From: Deltaproteobacteria bacterium
Lineage (GTDB): Bacteria; Desulfobacterota; Syntrophia; Syntrophales; UBA2210
Direction: 5' to 3'
Assembly: GCA_019314085.1 (NCBI GenBank)
Contig: JAFCZZ010000302.1
Coordinates: forward strand, 561 to 6,165
DNA: 5,605 nt
Shown here: positions 1 to 3,443 of the stretch, one piece after another
How the letters are laid out: every line of letters starts with the position of its first letter
Position numbering within the stretch: position 1 is the stretch's first letter
Made by a program: the position numbers and the translations under genes
The notes under the pieces: generated by a model
Told to the model about the DNA's origin: nothing
Seen by the model: only the letters and a program-made list of their open reading frames with translations
The model's database searches: none

Positions 1-112
1 TGATGCGCGGGGGATTCGCGAGGGGCTCGCCAAGGCCGAGATCGGCCATGATCTGCCGCTGAAAATCCTCGGGGGATTCAAAATCGCTGGGATAAATCTT
101 GATATCCTTCAT
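1..112 (-). CDS. N-terminal part of a small unknown protein (runs off the left edge)
   Basis: An open frame starts at ATG 112-110 and stays open to the window edge, giving 37 residues that begin MKDIKIYPSDFESPEDFQRQ. A good Shine-Dalgarno sequence (AGGAGAG) lies just upstream of the ATG on the minus strand, which fixes the start. The visible part is acidic, with an S-P-E-D-F stretch and a G-L-G-E-P turn. I recognise no family. It is the last visible member of the leftward block of small genes and follows the 88 aa gene by 48 nt. A short inverted repeat in that gap sits directly before its ribosome binding site. Confidence 0.72.
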   Translation of the reverse strand, partial: MKDIKIYPSDFESPEDFQRQIMADLGLGEPLANPPRI

Positions 113-125
113 GATTCTCTCCTTT

Positions 126-146
126 GCCCGATATGAGGCCTCGGGC
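126..146 (-). other. Small hairpin before the ribosome binding site of the edge gene
   Basis: GCCCGA (126-131) and TCGGGC (141-146) are perfect inverted repeats around a 9-nt loop. In the leftward transcript the stem ends two bases before AGGAGAG. It has no T-run, so it is not an intrinsic terminator. It could be an RNA-processing or translation-modulating stem between two co-transcribed genes, or chance in GC-rich DNA. Confidence 0.35.
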
Positions 147-160
147 AGGGCGCATAGGAA

Positions 161-427
161 TCAAAGAGCCAGCCGGGCCCGGATCGCGCGATCCAGGCCC
201 TCATAGGCCTCAGCCACCCGCTCATTGGCAGCCAGCGCCAGGGCGCTGAGGGCGCTGGCCTGCCGGCCGGCGATCCAATCGGGCTCCCGGCCCGGGCCGA
301 TGGAGGCCTCGAATTCCTCCCAGAGCTCTTCGGCTAGGGCCCAGAGCTCGAGGGCCTCCTCCTCCAGCGCCTCAAAGCGCTGGAGCTCCGCGGAATGCCC
401 CTCATTCAGATCATGATATCCAGCCAT
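161..427 (-). CDS. 88 aa acidic helical protein, function unknown
   Basis: The start ATG at 427 is preceded by GAGGAGG at good spacing, so the gene is very likely real. The product is strongly acidic and rich in Glu, Ala and Leu. Residues about 14-45 read like an amphipathic helix or coiled coil (F-E-A-L-E-E-E-A-L-E-L-W-A-L-A-E-E-L-W). A second Ala-rich helix covers about 55-88. There is no signal peptide, membrane segment or cysteine motif. I do not recognise a family. It has its own promoter-like region at 484-549 carrying four TTTACGC repeats, so it may be regulated separately from the two genes upstream. Helical acidic proteins of this size occur as phage accessory or inhibitor proteins, but nothing here shows such a role. 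Confidence 0.8.
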   Translation of the reverse strand: MAGYHDLNEGHSAELQRFEALEEEALELWALAEELWEEFEASIGPGREPDWIAGRQASALSALALAANERVAEAYEGLDRAIRARLAL

Positions 428-483
428 TTTTGCCTCCTCGCCCTGGCTAGAGGGCTCCTGCTCTCTTCCTCAACTCTGCCCCC

Positions 484-489
484 ATTATA
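484..489 (-). promoter_or_regulatory. -10 element of the leftward promoter for the 88 aa gene
   Basis: The minus strand reads TATAAT here, a perfect -10, predicting a start near 477 and a leader of about 50 nt to the ATG at 427. No -35 hexamer lies at 17 bp: the minus strand reads ACGCAC there. That position is instead covered by the nearest TTTACGC repeat (509-515). A perfect -10 with no -35 and repeats over the -35 site suggests an activator-dependent promoter. Confidence 0.6.
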
Positions 490-508
490 GAGGATGGGGG
501 CAGGCTGT

Positions 509-549
509 GCGTAAAGCTGGCGTAAATTTTGCGTAAAGATCAGCGTAAA
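509..549 (-). repeat. Four TTTACGC direct repeats at 11, 11 and 12 bp steps
   Basis: On the minus strand TTTACGC occurs at 543-549, 531-537, 520-526 and 509-515. Start-to-start distances are 12, 11 and 11 bp, close to one helical turn, so all copies face the same side of the DNA. The flanks extend the shared sequence to roughly ATNTTTACGCN. The nearest copy is centred near -35 relative to the predicted start. The layout (7-bp direct repeats with 4-bp gaps overlapping the -35) is that of OmpR/PhoB-type activator boxes. The actual binding protein is not identifiable in this window. The same box occurs twice at 1182-1199. Confidence 0.75.
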
Positions 550-572
550 GATAGCTTGACATAATGGCTCCC

Positions 573-824
573 TCACCCGAATCTACTGAGATACATCCAG
601 GCATCATAGTCCGGGCCCGGATCCTCCCATTGGAGCCGGGGATGGCCGCAGATAGCCAGCGCGAGGATGACCATCCTCGCCCGCCAGAGGGGGTCGTGGT
701 GGCGGGCCAGGCGCTCAAAGAGCGCCTTATTATGCTGGGCTTTGAATTGGGCCAGCGCAGCATTGGCCCGCGCGCGCAGCGCGTGCTCGACGGCATCCTG
801 GTACTTACCGATGGGCCTACTCAT
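573..824 (-). CDS. 83 aa basic helical protein, function unknown
   Basis: The start ATG at 824 has GGGAGG upstream with good spacing. The gene begins 12 nt after the stop of the 91 aa gene, so the two are almost certainly co-transcribed and possibly translationally coupled. The N-terminal two thirds is Ala/Arg/His-rich and probably helical (about residues 9-43). It is followed by a hydrophobic stretch (V-I-L-A-L-A-I-C, about 52-59) too short for a membrane span, and a tail with W-E-D-P-G-P-D-Y-D-A-W. I recognise no family. The basic, helical character would fit nucleic-acid or protein binding, but that is only a guess. Confidence 0.75.
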   Translation of the reverse strand: MSRPIGKYQDAVEHALRARANAALAQFKAQHNKALFERLARHHDPLWRARMVILALAICGHPRLQWEDPGPDYDAWMYLSRFG

Positions 825-836
825 GAAAAACCTCCC

Positions 837-1112
837 TTATCCTGACATCCAGCGGCAGAGCTCGGGCCATTCGACCCAGCGCCGATTCTCGCGGCGCCAG
901 CCAAGCTGGAACTCCTCCCGCCCGCAGCGCCGGCAGCGCCGGCGGAGCACGTGGGCCTCGGCAGCGCCAGAGCGCTCATTGCGCCACTCATACTGCCAGT
1001 CATGGCCCTGGCGGCAGAGCAGAGCCTGCCGCAGGGCTCGGATCATGCGCCGGAGTTTGATGCGGCGCATCCTCTCGCGACGCAGCGACTCCTTTGCAGA
1101 GACGAAAATCAT
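837..1112 (-). CDS. 91 aa zinc-ribbon protein, DUF1660-like
   Basis: A longer open frame continues upstream, but the ATG at 1112 is the real start: AAGGAGAG lies just before it, the promoter -10 is only about 44 nt further up, and the upstream extension looks like out-of-frame sequence. The N-terminal third (residues 5-30) is extremely Arg-rich. Then come C33-R-Q-G-H37-D-W and C60-R-R-C63-G, the C-x3-H-x-W plus C-x2-C-G pattern of small phage zinc-ribbon proteins of the DUF1660 type, where the Cys and His residues are expected to bind one zinc. The family has no established function. The basic N-terminus suggests nucleic-acid contact. It is first in a leftward two-gene unit with the 83 aa gene. 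Confidence 0.75.
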   Translation of the reverse strand: MIFVSAKESLRRERMRRIKLRRMIRALRQALLCRQGHDWQYEWRNERSGAAEAHVLRRRCRRCGREEFQLGWRRENRRWVEWPELCRWMSG

Positions 1113-1128
1113 CTTTCTCTCCTTTCTC

Positions 1129-1157
1129 TTGCGAACCACGCAATCAACTGCTATCAT
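1129..1157 (+). promoter_or_regulatory. Possible rightward promoter for the 68 aa/nuclease pair
   Basis: TTGCGA (1129-1134, 4 of 6 matches to the -35), a 17-bp spacer, then TATCAT (1152-1157, 5 of 6 matches to the -10). It points to the gene starting at 1221. Its -10 physically overlaps the -10 of the leftward promoter at 1156-1161, so both could not be used at once. Support is moderate because the -35 is weak. Confidence 0.4.
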
Positions 1158-1161
1158 TATA
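1156..1161 (-). promoter_or_regulatory. -10 element of the leftward promoter for the zinc-ribbon gene
   Basis: The minus strand reads TATAAT. The predicted start is near 1149, giving a leader of about 37 nt to the ATG at 1112. As at the 484-489 promoter, the hexamer at 17 bp (CGGATA on the minus strand) does not resemble TTGACA, and TTTACG repeats begin 21 bp upstream of the -10. The two promoters therefore share the same unusual design. Confidence 0.58.
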
Positions 1162-1181
1162 CCAGATCGAATGCTGGCTAT

Positions 1182-1199
1182 CCGTAAATCTGGCGTAAA
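1182..1199 (-). repeat. Two TTTACGC-type direct repeats, 11 bp apart
   Basis: The minus strand has TTTACGC at 1193-1199 and TTTACGG at 1182-1188, exactly 11 bp start to start. Flanks match the four copies at 509-549 (A-T-A-TTTACGCC; A-G-A-TTTACGGA). The proximal copy is centred near -36 of the leftward promoter. The pair also lies between the possible rightward promoter and the ATG at 1221, so a protein bound here could activate leftward and hinder rightward transcription. Confidence 0.65.
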
Positions 1200-1220
1200 T
1201 ATCGCCTGGGGGGATGGACT

Positions 1221-1427
1221 ATGGGCAGAGCCTTGGCGGTCTTTGGGGCCGATCTGATCGATCCCGACAAAGAGGACGAGATCATTCTGATTTTGCTGCG
1301 GCTGCCGCTCCAGCCGGAGGACAAAAAGCAGCTCCTGATCGAGTGGTGCCAGCTGGTGGGCGCCGCCCTGACGGAGGATATGGTGCGGCGGGCTGGGGCC
1401 GAGGAGGCCGCGCCGGGAAGGAGATAA
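1221..1427 (+). CDS. 68 aa unknown protein upstream of a nuclease gene
   Basis: This frame is preferred over the overlapping frame from 1214 because it reads into a strong ribosome binding site for the next gene, with its TAA one base before the downstream ATG, and has protein-like composition (I-I-L-I-L-L-R-L-P-L, then E-D-K-K-Q-L-L-I-E-W). A G-rich stretch (GGGGGGA) lies a few bases upstream of the ATG. The central part (residues 19-50) is probably two amphipathic helices and the tail is Ala/Glu/Arg-rich. No known family is recognised. Tight linkage suggests it works with, or is simply co-expressed with, the PD-(D/E)XK protein that follows. Confidence 0.72.
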   Translation: MGRALAVFGADLIDPDKEDEIILILLRLPLQPEDKKQLLIEWCQLVGAALTEDMVRRAGAEEAAPGRR

Positions 1428-1428
1428 G

Positions 1429-1827
1429 ATGCTAGAGTACACGCACATGATGCCGCTCGAGCGGCCCATCTGGAGCCGCTTCCTGGAGGCCACGGACCTG
1501 GAGATCCTGGCCGTAGAGTACGACGTGCATGTGGGGCGCGGGGCCGAGATCGACCCGGCCTGGACGGAGGCGACCAAGCGGCAGGTGCTTGCCACTTCGC
1601 GCAAGCGCATCGATGCCGTGCTGCACACGCCGGAGGCGATCATCATCTGTGAGGTCAAGCCCCGGGCCGGCATGGGGGCTTTGGGCCAGCTATTGGCCTA
1701 TCGCCAGCTTTTCGCAAGGGAGCATCCGACCGGCCGGGAGGTGAAGATGGCCGTGGTGTGTGAGCGCGTCGAGCCGGACGTGCCCGAGGTCATGGCAGCG
1801 CACGGGATCACCATCTACCGGGTGTAG
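1429..1827 (+). CDS. PD-(D/E)XK-superfamily nuclease-like protein, 132 aa
   Basis: The start ATG has AAGGAGAT at ideal spacing and follows the previous stop by one base. The product has the core of a PD-(D/E)XK nuclease: R60-I-D62-A-V-L, a short turn, then I-I-I-C-E75-V-K77, giving catalytic D62, E75 and K77. A helix G-A-L-G-Q87-L-L-A-Y follows, the Q and Y being typical of the helix after the E-x-K strand. The preceding helix supplies acidic residues (E20, E25). A final strand, A-V-V-C, and I-T-I-Y-R-V at the C-terminus complete a minimal fold. No DNA-recognition domain is visible, so the target (structured DNA, ends, host or competing DNA) cannot be stated. It is unlike the second nuclease at 4063-4377 outside the superfamily motif. 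Confidence 0.75.
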   Translation: MLEYTHMMPLERPIWSRFLEATDLEILAVEYDVHVGRGAEIDPAWTEATKRQVLATSRKRIDAVLHTPEAIIICEVKPRAGMGALGQLLAYRQLFAREHPTGREVKMAVVCERVEPDVPEVMAAHGITIYRV

Positions 1828-1845
1828 GGCTGGTCGAGGGAGGGC

Positions 1846-1874
1846 TTGACATAATCATGGGGAGGTGCTACTAT
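1846..1874 (+). promoter_or_regulatory. Strong rightward sigma70-type promoter
   Basis: TTGACA (1846-1851, perfect), a 17-bp spacer and TACTAT (1869-1874, 5 of 6 matches). The predicted start is near 1881. No gene begins until 2255, so it would give a long non-coding leader or a free RNA. An ATG at 1873 with GGGGAGG upstream opens a 22-codon frame, but it overlaps the -10 and could not be translated from this promoter's transcript. Confidence 0.65.
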
Positions 1875-1930
1875 GAGAGAGGTGGAGGGGGAGTTATCTC
1901 TGCGAGGATCGGTGGGCGCTGCTAGAAGCC

Positions 1931-1994
1931 GGGGGCTTTAGGTAAGTATCTTGATCTAGTTACTAAAGAATTCTTTCTAAGGCTCAAAGCCCCC
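1931..1994. repeat. Inverted repeat enclosing an AT-rich island
   Basis: GGGGGCTTT (1931-1939) pairs perfectly with AAAGCCCCC (1986-1994). Inside are two further options: CTTTA-g-GTAA (1936-1945) with TTACTAAAG (1960-1968), one bulged base, and the 12-bp perfect palindrome AAAGAATTCTTT (1965-1976). The CTTT at 1936-1939 and the AAAG at 1965-1968 are shared between stems, so these structures compete. This could be an RNA switch or a DNA site such as an origin or binding region. Confidence 0.5.
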
Positions 1995-2004
1995 CTCCCC
2001 CCCT

Positions 2005-2030
2005 AGTGATGGGGAAAAAGCCCCCTCACT
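2005..2030. other. Hairpin AGTGATGGGG / CCCCCTCACT
   Basis: AGTGA-T-GGGG (2005-2014) pairs with CCCC-C-TCACT (2021-2030) with a single T/C mismatch, around AAAAAG. In the leftward direction a GGGGGC followed by five T residues (2019-2015) looks like the tail of an intrinsic terminator. The matching upstream GCCCC is far away, so this is a weak call as the end of a leftward RNA begun near 2207. Confidence 0.35.
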
Positions 2031-2207
2031 TCCCCAGATGCCGCCCTCCAGCTCTGAACGGGGCCAATTGATTTAGAGGAACTACCGGGTCGAGGCGAGT
2101 TTGGAGGAGCTATTCAACTGGAGCCTCGGGCGACCGGCCCTCAAGGAATCAAGGTCCTGGGAATGGGCCCCGATGCGGCCCGCCGGGCTGAGAAGAGCCC
2201 CGGCGAC
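2015..2207 (-). ncRNA. Hypothetical leftward non-coding RNA of about 190 nt
   Basis: It is inferred from the near-consensus promoter at 2214-2242, the lack of a coding frame downstream, a 5' hairpin (CGCCGGGGCT, loop CTTCTC, AGCCCGGCG) almost at the predicted start, and a GGGGGC-TTTTT run at 2025-2015 as a possible end. It would be complementary to any rightward transcript from the 1846-1874 promoter. It matches no RNA family that I recognise. The 3' end is uncertain because the terminator stem is poor. Confidence 0.3.
2085..2137. other. Imperfect stem-loop in the non-coding stretch
   Basis: CCGG-g-TCG and AGGC (2085-2096) pair with GCCT and CGA-CCGG (2123-2137), with a bulged G on one side and an unpaired GGGC on the other. 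An AGTT/AACT stem is possible inside. The imperfect but extended pairing resembles a folded RNA more than a terminator, since no T-run follows on either strand. Confidence 0.3.
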
Positions 2208-2234
2208 GATCCTATCATAGAGCCGCATCGGGCC
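2165..2234. other. Large nested stem-loop before the membrane-protein gene
   Basis: The outer arms GGCC(C)CGATGCGGC (2166-2179) and GCCGCATCGGGCC (2222-2234) pair over 13 bp with one bulged C. An inner stem CGCCGGGCT (2181-2189) pairs with AGCCCCGGCG (2196-2205), again with one bulged C, around the loop GAGAAG. In the rightward transcript this ends about 9 nt before the ribosome binding site of the 2255 gene. The right arm also forms the spacer of the leftward promoter at 2214-2242. Confidence 0.5.
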
Positions 2235-2242
2235 GTTGTCAA
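2214..2242 (-). promoter_or_regulatory. Strong leftward promoter with no gene downstream
   Basis: The minus strand reads TTGACA (2242-2237), a 17-bp spacer and TATGAT (2219-2214). The same hexamers and spacing occur at the recombination-operon promoter (4605-4633). The predicted start is near 2207. No plausible ORF with a ribosome binding site follows on the minus strand for several hundred bases, so the likely product is a non-coding RNA antisense to the leader of the membrane-protein gene. Confidence 0.65.
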
Positions 2243-2254
2243 GGGGGAAGAGGA

Positions 2255-2494
2255 ATGTCTTTTGGTATGAGGGTTTTGGATCTGCTGGAGAGGAGCGTCC
2301 TCGTCCAGGCTTTCATCACAGCGGTGATGATCGGGGCAGTTGGCTATCTGTATGTCACAGGCCAATCGGTCCCCGACGAGCTGCTACAGCTGACCTGGGC
2401 AGTGCTGGCGTTCTGGATGGGTAGCAAGACTGCCATTGGGCAGGTAAGCGCCCACGAGCGCAAGTTCCACGACAAGGGCGGGAGCACCTTATAG
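2255..2494 (+). CDS. 79 aa two-span membrane protein, possibly holin-like
   Basis: The start ATG at 2255 follows GGGGGAAGAGG; a second in-frame ATG at 2267 is less well placed. Hydrophobic segments at about 16-36 (V-L-V-Q-A-F-I-T-A-V-M-I-G-A-V-G-Y-L) and 43-60 (L-L-Q-L-T-W-A-V-L-A-F-W-M-G) are joined by a short polar turn, T-G-Q-S-V-P-D-E. A charged C-terminal tail (H-E-R-K-F-H-D-K) follows. Two spans with a short turn, a charged tail and under 100 residues fit small phage membrane proteins such as holins. The G-Q-x-V-P-D-E-L-L turn before the second span also occurs in phage proteins of unknown role. No endolysin lies nearby, so a lysis role is unproven. The gene stands alone, preceded by a long structured leader and followed by a terminator. 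Confidence 0.7.
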   Translation: MSFGMRVLDLLERSVLVQAFITAVMIGAVGYLYVTGQSVPDELLQLTWAVLAFWMGSKTAIGQVSAHERKFHDKGGSTL

Positions 2495-2510
2495 GCTCCA
2501 GAATGAGTAG

Positions 2511-2547
2511 TGAGCGGTCAGGGCGATCCTTACGCCCTGGCCGCTCA
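2511..2547 (+). other. 15-bp stem-loop just after the membrane-protein gene
   Basis: TGAGCGGTCAGGGCG (2511-2525) and CGCCCTGGCCGCTCA (2533-2547) form 15 pairs including one G-U pair around a 7-nt loop. Only a short ACTTTA follows, so by itself it is a poor intrinsic terminator. It may slow polymerase or protect the mRNA 3' end ahead of the terminator at 2564-2602. The U partner in the one G-U pair is on the rightward RNA, where the stem is therefore better than in the leftward RNA. Confidence 0.6.
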
Positions 2548-2563
2548 ACTTTACCGATTATAG

Positions 2564-2602
2564 GCCCGCAGGCGCCATTAGAATGCGATCTGCGGGCTTT
2601 TT
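2564..2602 (+). terminator. Rightward intrinsic terminator
   Basis: GCCCGCAG (2564-2571) pairs perfectly with CTGCGGGC (2590-2597), directly followed by TTTTT (2598-2602). The loop is 18 nt and can fold slightly on itself. It ends rightward transcription about 70 nt after the membrane-protein stop and separates it from the convergent leftward operon. Confidence 0.75.
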
Positions 2603-2604
2603 GT

Positions 2605-2637
2605 GAGCACCCCCTTACTACTACTAGGGGGGTGCTC
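2605..2637 (-). terminator. GC-rich hairpin at the end of the leftward operon
   Basis: GAGCACCCCC (2605-2614) pairs with GGGGGTGCTC (2628-2637) around a loop made of TTA and three CTA units. It begins six bases after the stop of the last leftward gene, where a terminator is expected. On the minus strand the following bases are ACAAAAAG, with no T-run, so it may be a processing or Rho-assisted site instead of a classical intrinsic terminator. Confidence 0.5.
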
Positions 2638-2642
2638 GCGGA

Positions 2643-2903
2643 TTACGCCAGCTCTACATGCAGCACCCCGGAGGTGGAGGCGAGGTCTTGCTCCGAGAGA
2701 TTATCCCAGAGCCTGAGAGGGACTAGCGTCTTCCTCTCTAGCCAGCCATGCTTCTTGACCTCTTTGCTTTCGCCCCTGAGAAAGCAGAGGGCAATCGCCT
2801 CGCACATCTCGGTCTGTCGCAGTAGACCGACGAACTCGTACTGATCTGATAGCGGGTTCCAGACCCAACAGATGATCAGAGGCCCTACGTTCTTTCTCTC
2901 CAT
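2643..2903 (-). CDS. 86 aa unknown protein, last gene of the leftward operon
   Basis: The start ATG at 2903 has GGGGAGGG upstream, 14 nt after the stop of the preceding gene. The N-terminal half has V-G-P-L-I-I-C-W-V-W-N-P-L-S-D-Q-Y-E-F-V-G-L-L, which looks like two beta strands around a turn. A helix with C34 and C40 and a basic stretch (E-S-K-E-V-K-K-H-G-W-L-E-R-K) follow. No known domain is recognised. The high Trp content and lack of low-complexity sequence argue for a small folded protein. It is likely co-transcribed with the RecT/nuclease genes upstream. Confidence 0.75.
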   Translation of the reverse strand: MERKNVGPLIICWVWNPLSDQYEFVGLLRQTEMCEAIALCFLRGESKEVKKHGWLERKTLVPLRLWDNLSEQDLASTSGVLHVELA

Positions 2904-2917
2904 GATTCCCTCCCCAT

Positions 2918-3154
2918 CTACCCTCTCCTTTCGTACATGTAGTCCTCGGCGCCCTCGATATGCTCATCGGCCGGCGCGGCGTGATCGAACTCGAAGCGCT
3001 CGAGCCGATAGATGATGCGCCCGATCTCCTCCTCGGTCGGGTCCAAAGGGGCCAGCTTCTCGCGGACCCATTCCTCGATTCCCAGAGGGGTTAGCTTGCC
3101 CTTGGGCATCCGCGGCCAGAGCAGCTTCGCCCAAAGATCACAGTAGTCTTTCAT
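2918..3154 (-). CDS. 78 aa unknown protein
   Basis: The longer frame has an ATG further upstream, but the ATG at 3154 is chosen: GGAGGAGGG precedes it, and the upstream extension is Arg-rich shadow of the preceding gene. It overlaps the end of the RecT C-terminal frame by 17 nt, indicating translational coupling. The sequence starts M-K-D-Y-C-D-L-W-A-K-L-L-W-P-R, then L-T-P-L-G-I-E-E-W-V-R-E-K-L, then a helix E-E-E-I-G-R-I-I-Y-R-L-E-R-F, with a charged tail. It looks like a small helical protein. I recognise no family. Its position right after recT suggests an accessory role in recombination or replication, by context only. Confidence 0.75.
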   Translation of the reverse strand: MKDYCDLWAKLLWPRMPKGKLTPLGIEEWVREKLAPLDPTEEEIGRIIYRLERFEFDHAAPADEHIEGAEDYMYERRG

Positions 3155-3443
3155 CGCCCTCCTCCGCTTTCTCCTCTGGCTCCGGCCCCTCATCGCCCTC
3201 GGGTATCTCGGCCATGATTGCATCGAGCAGCTCGCCGTAGGTGGCGATGGGCAGCCTGGTTATGCTGTCGGGCGGCTCGGCGTTGCAGTGCAAGGCCGCT
3301 AGGTCAAGCGCCTCTTGGGGCGTCAGGCCGTGCTCCTCGAGCCAGGCGGTAAAGGCGTCCACCAGGGCCTGGGTCCACTGGAGCCGGGCCGGCGGCTCCT
3401 CCTCGGTCCGGGCCTCGACAGACTCTGCAATCTCCCAGACCAA
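3138..3443 (-). CDS. Likely C-terminal part of the RecT-type protein in the -1 frame (or a separate 101 aa gene)
   Basis: This frame has protein-like sequence from about 3449 onward (A-D-L-V-W-E-I-A-E-S-V-E-A-R), then helices such as A-L-V-D-A-F-T-A-W-L-E-E-H-G-L-T-P-Q-E-A-L-D-L-A-A-L, and an acidic tail rich in Glu. Before 3449 it reads as an out-of-frame shadow. Joined to the RecT frame it gives about 308 residues, within the usual length of that family. If it is a separate gene, TTG at 3443 is a possible start, with GAGGAGGGG five bases upstream. The coordinates given use that TTG. I think a shifted continuation of recT is more likely than an independent gene, because the recT tail beyond this point turns into Arg/Pro/Ser-rich shadow sequence. 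Confidence 0.6.
   Translation of the reverse strand: MVWEIAESVEARTEEEPPARLQWTQALVDAFTAWLEEHGLTPQEALDLAALHCNAEPPDSITRLPIATYGELLDAIMAEIPEGDEGPEPEEKAEEGDERLL

Larger units (their letters stand above)
1828..2254. other. 427-bp gene-free structured region with convergent promoters
   Basis: No convincing coding frame is present on either strand. The stretch holds a rightward promoter at 1846-1874, a leftward promoter at 2214-2242 and several inverted repeats (1931-1994, 2005-2030, 2085-2137, 2165-2234). It also holds an AT-rich island of about 50 bp (1937-1988) inside GC-rich DNA, and a C-rich tract at 1990-2003. Transcripts from the two promoters would be complementary over roughly 1881-2207. Candidate roles are a regulatory or antisense RNA locus, a long structured leader of the membrane-protein gene, or an origin-like region. 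The sequence alone does not decide. Confidence 0.6.

Noticed and set aside
667..1257. 196-codon rightward open frame
   Set aside because: Arg/Ser/Trp-rich shadow antisense to the zinc-ribbon and 83 aa genes, with no ribosome binding site.
1214..1435. 73-codon rightward frame overlapping the 68 aa gene
   Set aside because: Gly/Arg-rich composition and it runs past the ribosome binding site of the next gene; the 1221 frame ends exactly where the next begins.
837..1673. Long 278-codon leftward open frame
   Set aside because: Only the part after ATG 1112 is coding: it has the ribosome binding site and promoter. The rest is a shadow of the rightward nuclease gene.
1873..1941. 22-codon leader peptide frame (MREVEGELSL...)
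   Set aside because: It has a GGGGAGG before the ATG, but the ATG overlaps the -10 of the promoter, so it could only be translated from read-through transcripts.
2015..2207. 6S RNA-like transcript
   Set aside because: The length is similar (about 190 nt) but the predicted ends do not pair into the long rod with a central bubble typical of 6S RNA.
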